From assembly GCA_030062745.1 (NCBI GenBank), contig CP099848.1, positions 22,756,378 through 22,820,377 of the forward strand: a stretch of 64,000 bases of DNA. The letters run 5' to 3'. The translations under genes were made by a program, and so were the position numbers. Below the pieces are notes generated by a model, which worked only from the letters and a program-made list of their open reading frames with translations, had not been told where the DNA came from and did not search any database. Source of the stretch: Capitulum mitella (Eukaryota; Arthropoda; Thecostraca; Pollicipedomorpha; Pollicipedidae). Of this stretch, positions 53,307-63,720 are shown piece after piece (the first letter of the stretch is position 1; each line of letters begins with the position of its first letter).

Positions 53307-55265
53307 TCTGCCACATTCAAACCAAGTTTGACGATATTGAAAAACAAGCAGGCATTGCACTTCTCTACCAACACATCGTAAGGCTTGGAAAAGGACAGAA
53401 ACTTAAAACGAACGACCGTTTGAAGGACCAAATGGTCGGCGAAGGCAGCAGAGTCAGGAGTACCACTAAAAGCAAGCTCCTGACGTAAGTTCTTCGTAAA
53501 GCTGACCACGGCCTAAGAGAAAATGAAGACATTGTTATAAGACGAGCGGAAAATCCAACATATTCGTCGTCCTCAACAAGCATGATAATTTTAATAAGAC
53601 GAGCTCCATCCTTAGCGAGGACTCTAAATTCCAATCATTATCAAGAGACCTAACAAAAGCTTTAACCACCAGGCTCAATAAACTGATAAGTACTGCCAGT
53701 GCCGTCATTGGAGACATCCATTCCACCACTATCATCGTTGAGTACAGCCCAGGCTACGCCTACGGGAATGTCAAGACACGCGAACAGGAAATCCGTTACG
53801 ACTCATTTCTCAGATCTCGAAGTCAACTGTCAACTAGCCAAGAAGCTCAACAGCATGCTTGCATCATACACTCCTGAATGTAGTCTGAAGTCAGCTGATG
53901 AATTTCTTGATGCCATCATATGAATGTCATGTCATGAAATGTCGTCAAATGAATTTCTCCCAGTCATCAAAGGCAACAAACCTGACGGCCTCCCGGCATC
54001 TATGGACTTCGAGAGCCCGTTTACCAACGTGCCAGTGGAAGAGACCATTGAGACGACTCTGAACACGGTGTACAACCACTGCCGCCTGCCTCCACTGAAG
54101 ATGTCTGGAAGTCTACTGGAAAGTATGCTTCGAACCTGCACGACAGAAGCACTGTTCCGAAGAGCCGGCGGGAAACTCTCCTGCCAGACTGGTGACTTCG
54201 CCGTGGGCTCCGCGCAGGGATGCCTCTTCGCGGACGTGAACATGCATCATGTTGAGAATGAAGCACTCAAGAATGACGGCCTGAAACCACGTATTTACTG
54301 CCGCTATGTTGACGACATTCTTGTCGACGTGAGTGACACTTACCACCTCCTCAACCTCAAAATCAGCATGCAGGACCAGTCTGTACTGAACTTCACGACC
54401 GAGACAAGCATCATCAACGACATCCCATCCCTGGACCTTGACATCAATGCGCAGAGTAGTGCCTCCAAGACCAAAGTGCATCGGAAACTACCGACGTAGG
54501 GAAAACAATAAATGCCGCTAGTAAATGCCCCAAACGCTACCACACTAATGTTATTCGTCCTGGAATCAGAAGGGCAATCAAGCACTGCTCATACTGGGGG
54601 ACTGTTCATCTGGAGATCCAGTGACGCAGACAAACCTTGATCAACAATGGGCATTCCATCATTAACGACGACGGAGAAACAAGATTCCAAATGGACCGAA
54701 TGCACCAAAAGCAAGAGGACAGAAGCCAAAACCATCACATTGTTGTACAGAAACCAAATGTAGTCAGCCCACCTCATAGACGAGCAAGCACTCAAGCAGA
54801 TCGTGCTGAACGTCAAACCCATGCAGGATGACACTAAGCTGACCCTGCAAATTTACTACAAAAGCAAGAAACTCAGACATCTCCTCACGAAAAACAGCAT
54901 GACTTAAGACACCAAGAAGCTCAAGAAGGCCAATGTTATAACTTGGCGGCTTCGTTCTACGGATTACATCGATCTCCCGACAACCACCTTGTCATGAGGA
55001 CTAACAATGCATCTCCGAGAGAGAGTGTCTCAACAGCAAATAACCCAAACCCACAAGCGAAGAATCGCCCGACATGACCTCACCAACAACACAACTGTAA
55101 TGAAGACATCCAATGACAGAAGACGTCTCGCGGTGCCGGAGGCACTGTACTGTATCGATCCGAAGGGACAAGCCGTCCCTGAACAATCAGCTTGTGTCTT
55201 GTGTGACTCTGGGGTTATTTTTCCATTGATTAAAGTGTCTGCCGGTAAAAGATGTCTTGCTTTAT
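53307..55265 (+). pseudogene. Penelope-like reverse transcriptase and endonuclease remains
   Basis: Frameshifted pieces in order: HIQTKFDDIEKQ and KTNDRLKDQMVGEGS (53310-53490); EYSPGYAYGNVKT-like material (53740-53780); a 191-codon frame (53924-54499) with motif A (SMDFESPFTNVPVEE), GDFAVGSAQGCLFAD and the catalytic RYVDDILV (YVDD at 54305-54316); a thumb-like region to about 54890; then a decayed GIY-YIG stretch (HLRERVSQQQ; DRRRLAVPEALYC). Retains catalytic aspartates but is not a functional gene. Confidence 0.85.
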
Positions 55266-55545
55266 AAGTGTCTCGCGGGAATGTTTTTATAGCTCATTTT
55301 CCAGTTGCCGTAGTTTCCATTGCTTCGAACAATTGTACTGGTTGCTTGAAAATGGATTATGGTATCCGAAACATCGCAAAGTTTTAGAAACGAATGACCA
55401 TCCGTGACTTATTATATCATTTACCACCCTGAGAAAGACTGAAAATTCAGCAACTCAAATAAGCAACGAGAAAATCAAATCGAGATATTCCCTGGTGATC
55501 AACAAAACATGTCTAAGGGAGTACATGCTGCCTAAATGTTCCAAA

Positions 55546-55850
55546 ATATATATTTGCATATTTGGGTATGTTTACATAATAATGCATCAAGAATTAATTA
55601 AGTAAATAAAATAAATTGCGTTAAATTTAAATTTAATCAGCACTTACAACAAACATATAAAATTAAATGAACATTACAAAAATTTATGCACTTATATATA
55701 CATATAATATTACTTTTTGAACTTTTAAAAATATTTTTGTGTCATTTATGTACTTATATATATATATGCATATAATATTACACTTTCTGGACTTTTAAAA
55801 ATATTTTTGTGCCATTTATGCTCCAGTATCCAATATATTTACTGGATTCT
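55546..55850. repeat. AT-rich tract with ~75-bp tandem duplication
   Basis: Two copies (about 55684-55755 and 55756-55832) of a unit containing ATAATATTAC and ACTTTTAAAAATATTTTTGTG, after the Penelope 3' repeat. Confidence 0.8.
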
Positions 55851-57211
55851 GGTGAATCGATTCACGGCTGATTCTTCAGACAAGTATACAGTTTGGTTGT
55901 GATTCTGATTTCCTGCAGGTTCTAAGCGAATCGATCCATATTCCAACTCATGAGAAAAAAGTATCATCGATTTAGTGCTGATTCGTTTCGATTCAGAATC
56001 AGGCACAAGTGGTGGGAAGAGATGAGTTCATGGGCGGAGAAGCGCAGTTTTTCGTATGTGGTACGGGAACGGGGTTAGACGTGGCGGACCCCCTTCCCCA
56101 AATCCAAAAAAGATCAACGAATTTCGACAACCTAATTTTGACGTTTAAAAGCATTTTTGTTTGAACTGGGCACGAAAGTAGAGGGCCCTTTGGCTTGTTT
56201 GTTTTGTACACTGTAATCATATTTTTTACCGTAGTTATGACCAGAGATGGCGTGTTTTCCTCCACTCGTCCAAAAAGGGCCTGATGTGACGTCTGATGTG
56301 ATGGGTATATGTGTTTGGGCGCCAGTCCCGTGGCAGTATATAGCTGACAATGTGTGCACATTTTTACGCAATTACGCAGCTATGCTGTATCACACAATTA
56401 ACCTTACCTTAGTTGGGGTAAACCAGGCTACTTCGAAGCGATGGTAGCTGGTTCCTCAATGCTATCTCGTTTGCTTCTTAGCCAGGTTCTAGGGGCGGAG
56501 CTTTCGGTTTGGCTTCGGTGTAGTGGGCCGGATAAGCTGCCGTTGATCCGATACATGTGGTTCATATGAACCTGGAGACTGCTGTCTTTTAAACAGGTCA
56601 TAGGAATAGGCAATGCCCACGTTTCTTTTGAAGAACGTCGTCGACGTCGACGTTGTCGTCAATGTGCTTACGCTGGCTGGCGTGCCTGTACCTTGCTCGG
56701 ATAGTGTTGAACTTTCGCGTGAGGTACTGCCGAGAACCTTGAGATTGATGGGAGACAATGGCGTGGCGAATGCACGTCGGGTCAGCGACAGGCGTTTGCG
56801 TTTGTGAGGATGTGCACCACGCAAGAGGAGAAAATTGTGGCCTGTGCGATAGGTGTGTCAGCGGCACCACACACTGCCGGAATGCTTAAATGAGGAGTGA
56901 GAAAGTCTTCGATGCTTGCACGTTTTCTCCGTTTCGCTAACAATAGCTGTTAGTAAGCGATCTGTGGCATTACCTTCATCGCCAGAATGCGCATTCGTTT
57001 TTCGTACAAAAGTATAAGCTCCCTCCAAGGTTTTGGGGGGCAATCCCCCACACTTGCGTTTAAATCCCCAACACTTGCGTATCCACGTTTTCGACTGATG
57101 CGGCATGAAGTTAACCCAAGACCCCTGAACGGTCGGCATGTTGAAGGGCGATGCTGGGCCATGATAATGAATTGGTAAGATCTGTCATGGCCCCCAGAGA
57201 ACACACAAATG
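55851..57211. other. Intergenic, GATTC-rich repeat and unassigned ORFs
   Basis: Positions 55850-56005 repeat GATTC/GAATC motifs (AATCGATTCACGG, GATTCAGAATCAGG); a similar block lies at 62225-62330. Overlapping minus-strand frames of 79-120 codons (56000-57300) have no recognisable domain. Confidence 0.4.
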
Positions 57212-57525
57212 GTCTTTCGGCAGTGTCTTGTCCAGTGAATGGTATGTCGAATGGTGCTCTGCGGCGTCACACAGGAGGTAAACGTGCTGTCGTCCAAAGG
57301 AAATTAAAAAAATGGAATTCAACTTTTCAGCTGATCTTTCATCGGAAATGGCCAGTTGGAAGAATTACATCAGGCGGCGAAAACAGAGAGAACATAAGAA
57401 ATAGTTAAAAAATTGTCAGTTTGGTGACGCATGATCCCGCCAATAGCTGATGTTACATAACGATCTCTCGGTCTCACATTTAGGCCGTATCTTTCACATA
57501 ACGAAGATCTGCAAAGCAGCCATGA
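57212..57525. repeat. Direct repeat H1 flanking the P450 exon
   Basis: Starts GTCTTTCGGCAGTG and ends GCAAAGCAGCCATGA. About 90% similar by eye to H2 at 59666-59965, same orientation. It lies about 770 bp beyond the P450 stop codon. No inverted termini seen. Confidence 0.93.
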
Positions 57526-57646
57526 ACTGCTTGACGTAGAACTGCTTGAGGACTGCTGCCTGATTTCACTGTACGACGACTGCTGACTGATTGCGTTGAT
57601 TGAGCACAGCTGGCTATAGTCATTCCCACCTGATTAGGTGGTAGGA

Positions 57647-57962
57647 AGGCAAGGCCCTGGTTATATTAGCGGCACAGTACATCCGACTCCCGCCGCCGAC
57701 CCGGTAGACAAGATTGGGTACGGCTTGGTTCGCAGGACTAAAAAGCCATCTACGGCCGCTGAACTAGTGTGAAGGCAAGGCCCCGGTCAGGTCAGCAAGA
57801 CAGCACACCCCACTCGGGTCGCTGACAGGGTGGGAATGCAAAGCCACGATTTGGTCAGCAGGACTAAGCAACCGACTCCGGCTGCCGAGCTGGTGGAAAG
57901 GCAAAGCTCCAGCCAGGCTAGCAGGATTATACAACCAATAACGGCTGCCTAGTTAATGGAGA
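57647..57962. repeat. ~62-bp degenerate minisatellite
   Basis: Five units of about 62 bp built on AAGGCAAGGCCCNGGTCAG...CAGNACTAANCAACCGACTCCGGCTGCCGAGCTGGTGG-like sequence, strongly diverged from each other. Confidence 0.8.
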
Positions 57963-58292
57963 GCGGGGCTACTGGCCGATCCGGGAGGGGTGGGAGGCAT
58001 CGGGCCATGGCTTTCCTATTTCTAAAAAACGGGCAAACATGTTTTTGGCCTTATTTTAGACGGGCATTGTGAACATTTTCTTCCCGAAAGACACGTTTGT
58101 TTACATGCATCTTCGTATTCGAAAATGATGACTAAAGCGGCGGAAACCTGAGAAGAAATCATCATTTCGGCGTGCGTCACTCTAAGCGGACGGGTTCTGG
58201 CCCTGGCCGTCTGCACGTGACCTGGGCCCGCCAGTGGGCGAGGCCGCGGTCAGGCAGGCGGGTCCCGGCCGCCAGCGCCACCGGGAGGGCGA
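57963..58292. other. 3' flank of the P450 gene
   Basis: No clear AATAAA on the minus strand; nothing else recognised. Confidence 0.4.
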
Positions 58293-59501
58293 TCAGCGCG
58301 GCTCGGCGATCAGGAAGGGCTGCGCCGGTCGAACGCCGACCGAGTACGCCGCGCTGGCGGCGGCCCGGCCGCCGTCCGGCAGCCGGAACGTCAGCCGCTG
58401 GAACAGGCCGGCCGTGAAGAGGAACAGCAGCACGCGCGCGTACGCCTCGGCCGGGCAGACGCGCGGACTGAGGCCGAACGTGTGCACGCGCTCCCGCAGC
58501 CGACCGCCCTCGGCCGAGAGGAACCGCTCCGGCCGGAACGCGGCCGGGTCGCCCCACACGGCCTGGTCGAAGTGGATCGAGTGTAAGTCCAGCATGACGA
58601 CGCTGTTGGCCGGGATGTGGTAGCCGAGCAGCGTGGTGGCGCCCTGCGACGTGAAGTGCCGGTTGAAGGGCGTCAAGGAGACGTAGCGAAATGTCTCGTC
58701 GATGACAGCTCGGATGTACGGGCAGGGATTCTCGTCTTCGATGCGAGGAGCGCGGTCCCGTCCGATGACAGCGTCGATTTCGGCGCATACTTTGGCCTGG
58801 ATGTCGTGGTCTGTGGCGACCAACATCAGGATCCAACTTAGGACAATAGAGGGTGGATCCATGCCCCCTATGATCAGATCCTTCATCATGACGCGGAGGT
58901 TGTCGACAGACAGGTCCTGGCCCTCCATTTTCTCGGGGTTAAGGCACAGATAGGCATCAATGAGGTCCTGAGGGTTGTCTTTATCCAGCTCCTGTTGGTG
59001 TTCTTGAATGACTTTGTCCACAAACTCATAGATCCTTCCCAATATTTTCTCTAGCGTTTTGTAGTCGGAATTCTCGCCAGCCACGTGACTCATCCAGGGT
59101 AGAAAGTCAAAACGAGTCTGAATTTTTGCAATGATGTCGAACAGCGTGGATGCGTTTTGCTTCATCTTCACGAAGCGGGGATCGCTGGCATCAAATCTTT
59201 GGCTCATCATTATCTGAAATATACTATTCGCCGTGGTCACTACCAAGTCCTTTTCAACGTCCACGGGTTTCCCTTTTGCCGCGAGAAGACTCTCGACAGC
59301 CTGCGCACATTCGTAATTGATCAGAGTTTCTGCACGGGTGCCGCTGAACCCCAGCTTGCCGAGCCAGTTCATCGCAAACTTTCTGTTGTTCCGCCAGTTG
59401 CGTCCGTCCGCAAAGCTGATGCCTTGGTTCTTCCAATCATTTGCCATTCGATACAGGAAGGGCATGTTCATGCCCGCCAGAAGCGTGTTCCTGGACGCCG
59501 C
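58293..59501 (-). CDS. P450 terminal exon
   Basis: Acceptor CTGCCTTTCAG on the minus strand. Starts AASRNTLLAGMNMPFLYRMA and ends FLIAEPR then stop. Holds helices C to L and the heme ligand. GC content rises sharply in the last ~450 bp. Confidence 0.95.
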   Translation of the reverse strand, partial: AASRNTLLAGMNMPFLYRMANDWKNQGISFADGRNWRNNRKFAMNWLGKLGFSGTRAETLINYECAQAVESLLAAKGKPVDVEKDLVVTTANSIFQIMMSQRFDASDPRFVKMKQNASTLFDIIAKIQTRFDFLPWMSHVAGENSDYKTLEKILGRIYEFVDKVIQEHQQELDKDNPQDLIDAYLCLNPEKMEGQDLSVDNLRVMMKDLIIGGMDPPSIVLSWILMLVATDHDIQAKVCAEIDAVIGRDRAPRIEDENPCPYIRAVIDETFRYVSLTPFNRHFTSQGATTLLGYHIPANSVVMLDLHSIHFDQAVWGDPAAFRPERFLSAEGGRLRERVHTFGLSPRVCPAEAYARVLLFLFTAGLFQRLTFRLPDGGRAAASAAYSVGVRPAQPFLIAEPR

Positions 59502-60496
59502 CTGAAAGGCAGATTATCGACGGTGAGAAGGACGTGGACGCGGCGCTAACAGTGCGTGACGGACAACAGTGCAGGGGCTTGGCAGACAATATGGGGGGTA
59601 CGACGGCGGCACGATCAGACGGACTCTGTTCCGGTGCACAGCATGCGGACGGCACGGACCCGTCCGTCTTTCGGCAGTGTCTTTTCCAGTGACGTATATC
59701 GAATGGTGCTCTGCGGCGTCACACAGGAGGTAAACGTGCTGTCGTCCAAAGGAAACATTTAACTTTTCAGCTGATCTTTCATCGGAAATGGCCAGTTGGA
59801 AGCATTACATGAGACGGCGAAAACAGAGAAAACATAAGAAATAGTTGATAAATTGTCAGCTTCGTGACGCATGATCCCGGCAATAGCTGATGTTATGTAA
59901 CGATCTCTCGGCCTCACATTTAGGCCGTATCTTTCATATAACGAAAATCTGCAAAGCAGTCATGAGCCCAAAACACCGACATACACAACTATCCAGACTC
60001 GTGGAGAAATTGCACAAGTAGTTCTCACATAACATTTTTCGTCGTTTTTATGACAAATTCGACACACTAAGAATTTCACTTTGGTTCAGATCTGGTATCA
60101 GCTGGTTGGCAAGACAAATTGCACTGGAAAGCAAAAATGGAAACATTAGGAATTCCACACGCGTTCTCTGAAGTCACGCAACCAATAAGAAGGAAACCGC
60201 CCATTTCTCCGGATTCTCGAGATTCTGCACAAGTAAGACAGAAGAACAGTAAACTTTTTGGAGACGCCATCATTTACCTTGATAACTTCGTACGTGCGAA
60301 TGATGACAAGTGGTGTGTCCATAGCGATTCGCATGAAGACGACTGGGCCGTATTTCTCTCCCAGGCGCGAAGACATTTCCACGAGACTTCCATTCCGTAC
60401 GTACAGCTTCAAAAACTCCCAGCTTCCGATCAGAGGAATGTTCAGCGGTCCTGTAGCAAACGCACAGCTCAGGACTCGACCACGAACGACGTCACC
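58293..60496 (-). CDS. Cytochrome P450, CYP2-clan type, atypical I-helix
   Basis: Heme-thiolate monooxygenase, expected in the endoplasmic reticulum. Two exons are certain: 60496-60278 (73 codons, phase 0) and 59501-58293 (402 codons and stop). Exon 2 sequence continues exactly from EVIK to AASRNTLLAG. With a membrane anchor (perhaps at 60744) the total is about 500 residues, normal for microsomal P450s. Motifs: GPLNIPLIGSWEFL proline-rich hinge; ISFADGRNWRNNRKF helix C; ETFR (ExxR); FRPERF; FGLSPRVCPAEAYAR heme loop with Cys encoded at 58457-58455. Oddities: helix I reads IGGMDPPSIV, so the usual Asp/Glu-Thr pair is Asp-Pro; the heme loop has Ser and Ala where FxxGxRxCxG has Gly. The subfamily cannot be assigned by eye. 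Confidence 0.93.
59666..59965. repeat. Direct repeat H2 inside the P450 intron
   Basis: Partner of H1, 2.45 kb away in the same orientation; the pair brackets the P450 terminal exon. It sits in the intron between 60278 and 59501. Confidence 0.93.
60278..60496 (-). CDS. P450 exon with proline hinge and helix A
   Basis: Acceptor TATTTGTAG, donor ATCAAG/GTAAAT, phase 0 in and out, 73 codons. Encodes GPLNIPLIGSWEF, VEMSSRLGEKYGPVVFMRIA and ends EVIK, the usual first-intron neighbourhood of clan-2 P450s. Confidence 0.9.
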
Positions 60497-60666
60497 CTAC
60501 AAATAACTGCGAACGTTGCATGAACTGTGAACACCAATATTACACGGCAAAGCATGGAAAACGCGGAGCAGAGGTTCTCTGCGAATACAGTCAATGGAAA
60601 TAACGCAGCAAGGCCTAGGTTCGAAGAAAGCCTGACTCAAGAACAGGTAAAGTTACCAATACCACA

Positions 60667-60744
60667 GATATGTCGGACAGGTACGACTGCCATTGTCATA
60701 GGTACTATTAACATAGATATAAGCATAACCACTGCCACAACCAT
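60667..60744 (-). CDS. Possible P450 first exon (membrane anchor)
   Basis: Minus-strand Met at 60744 begins MVVAVVMLISMLIVPMTMAV, a hydrophobic stretch of the right length for a microsomal P450 anchor, 170 bp upstream of the hinge exon. The only phase-0 donor I see (GTC/GTACCTG) is weak, so the join is uncertain. Confidence 0.35.
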
Positions 60745-62397
60745 GGGTACCAATCTGCTTTCTCGAAACTGGCTGCTTGCTGATAGACAGAAGTCATGGC
60801 GTTCACGCTGATCAGGAATAATTTGCAACGTTTATCAGTTAAGCTGGAAAATGGGCAGTATGCAGTTAAGCGTTAAGCTAAAAACGCTTTTTAAACGGCA
60901 CATTAATCTTCTGCACAATAATCATAGCTATGGTTTTCCCGTAACCCCCAAATGACAACATTTCTTATCGGACACGTGGACTCCAACTTGCAATACGATT
61001 TCAAAAAACGCTGTCGTTTACTACGGCAGTTTTGGTACAGAGATCATGCTTCGTCAGAGCAGAACCCGTTTGCTGCTTCGATGCGAGAAACAAAACTATT
61101 GGAGCATTCTGCGCCCGGCTTTGTTCACGTCTGTCACCGCGCGCGTTTGCTCGACTGTCTTATGCAACAAGCTGGATGTATCATGCCATCACGGCAAACT
61201 TTTTTATCTGAGTTACATCCGATGATTCGAGCACGAGTGTTTTCAAACTCTCTTGTCCGTGCAACACCGAATGGTTAATGATTAAATTTGCCTTCGTTGC
61301 CATGCCCTTTCTGTCGTTTTGGGCTTTCACGTCCATGTAAGTGCAGATTAATGCTATTATCAACTGTTTGTTGTCTCTCAAAAGCGTGGTATTACCGATA
61401 CCAAACGTGTGCGACTCATCCTGCGGAAGGGCAAATCAGATGAACGATAAATAAATAAATTTATCGATGCGGACACGTCTCTTACGCCGCTGTTCGTTGT
61501 TGTTTTGAATACGCTGATGGATATTTTGATGGTACTGGTGGGATATCACATGAAGTCGGATTTCCTACCAGCCTAGGTGTGACCAAAAAGTTACATTTGA
61601 CTCCTCTTGTACACTGTGCTTTACACCATTTTTTAGAATAATGTTACGCCTGTTTCCCAAAAAGGAAGATTAAAAGTAGTCTGAGATGCATATTCTTCCA
61701 AACTTGTCATAACGATAAGTGTATTCCATTCTTATGTAACAACTATGGCGTAATCTAAGCTTTTATTGTTTTTATGCCCAAGTGTATTGGTTGGTAAAAT
61801 TATTTGCTCAGAGTATTTTTATTCTGAAAGGCGTAGAATGTATGTTTGGCCGCATAGATTTACGCTGACTTTTGCCAACTGATTACGTGCCTTGATTGCA
61901 AGAATAAATTTATCTCCGCGCCTTGGAAATTGAAAGTGCAAAGACATCAGAGTTGTAGATTCACTTTTTAAATAGCAATTTTGCACTGAGGGACGTGCAT
62001 AGATCCGCCATTGTCTTGAGGCCACTTGGGTCAGTTCATGTGGTAGGTACTGCTGTGGTTGACGCACTGGGGCGCTGAATAAATGAAGAGCTCTGGCAGA
62101 GGTCGAAATCTTTGGCTGCCTCCCGCACATCTTTGACAAGGTAATCTGTATCCTCTCAGTGCATTGCTGCCCACTGTTAGTGTACTGTTTACGTTTGATA
62201 AGGCGAGGTGTCTCCTGATCAGACTTGTGATTCAGGATCGAATCAGAATGGATTCTGATTCACGAGCTCTTCTTGTGCATCAGAATCAGAATTGATTCAT
62301 TATTCAACGACCGTGAATCAGAATCAGAATGAGCATCCGGGGTGAACGGTTGCAAAATTAGTTGCGGGGAGGGGCTCAGCCCTGGGTTACCCCAAAT
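60745..62397. other. Intergenic
   Basis: Open frames such as 60952-61278 (+) have no recognised domain. The 62225-62330 block repeats GAATCAGAAT motifs similar to 55850-56005. Confidence 0.4.
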
Positions 62398-62549
62398 AAC
62401 ATGTGTCCACTGATGTTCCGGACAAAATTCAATTACTAATAGCGCGAACACCGTAAGTCCATTGAAAGCAAAATTTTGCACTGAGGAGGCCCAGGGCATA
62501 ATGTTCGTGCTGATAAATTATAAAGCTGTCTTATTTTTAACTTCCACGA

Positions 62550-63720
62550 TGTTGCGAAACAAAGAGCGTGTCAGAAAAATGGTGCGCAGATTTACGGGGC
62601 TCAAGCCAAATGTGCCAAAATGCGATGTTGTGAGGCATTTTAAAGATAGGGGAAATACTAGATGCACCGTATATGATATCATACGGAAGCTCGAGAGAAG
62701 CGGCACCACTGAGCATGGCGGCAATAGTAAAGCCGCAAGACCGTGCCGCTAAGAGGACGCCAGAAAGAGGAATGCGTTTCTGAGGGCAGCGACCAATAAA
62801 GCTGGCGTGTGCTCTGCCTTTTGGCCCGCCGTTTTGGGGTGAGCATGAGTTACGAGGCAAAAATTCTAAAGGAAGAAGGGATTGAGTATAGAGGGTGGAG
62901 GAAGGCACCAAATTCCATACAAAATGAAGCAAACAAACACATGTGCACGTCACCTGGCACGAACATCACTACCAGCATGCGAGAAATGGAGGTGGTCATG
63001 GATGATGAAACCTATTTGATATTTTCCGGTCGGCCACAACAAAAATCTATGCTGGTCGAGGAAGTGACATACCGGAAGACGTGAGGTATATTCCAGCCGA
63101 TAAGGTCCCAATGAAAATGGTGGTCTGGATCACCAGGCTCGTAGCCAGGATTTTCTTCAGAGGGGGAAAATGTCAAATTTTGTCATATGCCATTGGCATA
63201 TGACGATATTTATGGGAAAACGCAGGAATTTTACGTAATTTCCGTCATATTTAGCGCACAGGGAAACCTATGTTTGCTTTTGAAACATGTATATGATCAT
63301 TATTCTGCATTGGTGCGAAATCGCCATATATCTAGTGAGGACCGCTTGGTTCAGGGGAGGCCATGTCCCCCATGCGCCTTGGCTACGGTCCTGTCGATCA
63401 CCATCTCCCAAGAGGGGTCTCTAGACCGTCTCCTTCCCAGTCGGGCCAACGTGGGAGGCGACATCTATCGACAACATTGTCTGCGGGATGGGCTGCTGCC
63501 AGTTCTGCAACAGAAAGAACCGGATGATGGCAATCTTTTCGGGCCAGACCTGGCTGCGGTACATCATGTCCATCAGACGACCTCGTTTCTGGAGGATGCC
63601 GCCTGCCAGTCGTCAGACGAGAGGATAACTCTCTGAATGTACCTCAGCTGCGCCCAGTGGAGGATTTCTGGGCAATCCTAAAGCAGGTGGTGTATGAAGG
63701 AGGATGTGTGGGATCTCTGA
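62550..63720 (+). pseudogene. Tc1/mariner-like transposase pseudogene
   Basis: In order: helix-turn-helix start (LKPNVPKCDVVRHFKDRGNT, CTVYDIIRKLERSGT); first catalytic Asp in VVMDDETYLIF; DVRYIPADKVPMKMVVWIT just before the inserted MITE; then ITISQEGSLDRLLP; second Asp region FGPDLAAVHH; then, in another frame, the PVEDFWAILKQVVYEGG block with the third catalytic acid region. Stops after the first 68 codons and several frame changes. Confidence 0.85.
63134..63393. mobile_element. hAT-type MITE inside the transposase
   Basis: 260 bp. Terminal repeats CAGGCTCGTAGCCAGG and, in reverse, CAGGACCGTAGCCAAGG. Flanked by TGGATCAC (63126-63133) and TCGATCAC (63394-63401), 7 of 8 identical. Removing it rejoins the conserved VVWIT and ITIS parts of the transposase, confirming the insertion point. 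Confidence 0.88.

Larger units (their letters stand above)
46815..55545 (+). mobile_element. Penelope-like retroelement split by two TTAA elements
   Basis: The left part (46815-47316) and right part (53303-55545) are one element. About 75-bp direct repeats around CGAGATATTCCCTGGTG (46890-46957 and 55470-55543) are consistent with Penelope LTR-like repeats. The coding sequence runs FSLSSVELNEKQKESLNLD up to 47313 and resumes LICHIQTKFDDIEKQ at 53303, at the same TTAA. Numerous frameshifts and stops; inactive. Confidence 0.85.

Noticed and set aside
55400-55470. Possible hammerhead ribozyme near the Penelope 3' repeat (CCCTGAGAAAGACTGAAAATTCAG)
   Set aside because: Penelope LTR-like repeats are known to carry hammerhead motifs, but here the CUGANGA core and GAAA cannot be placed with plausible stems. 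The same holds for GACGAAGACTG...CGAAAAG near 39097 and GAAGATCGAAACGTC near 40665.
56489-57297. Possible minus-strand gene with Ser/Thr-rich frames
   Set aside because: Three overlapping frames of similar length, low-complexity sequence, no domain and no consistent splice chain.
58177-58836. 219-codon minus-strand frame rich in Arg/Pro/His overlapping the P450
   Set aside because: Out of frame with the P450, which has all family motifs; the open frame is due to high GC.
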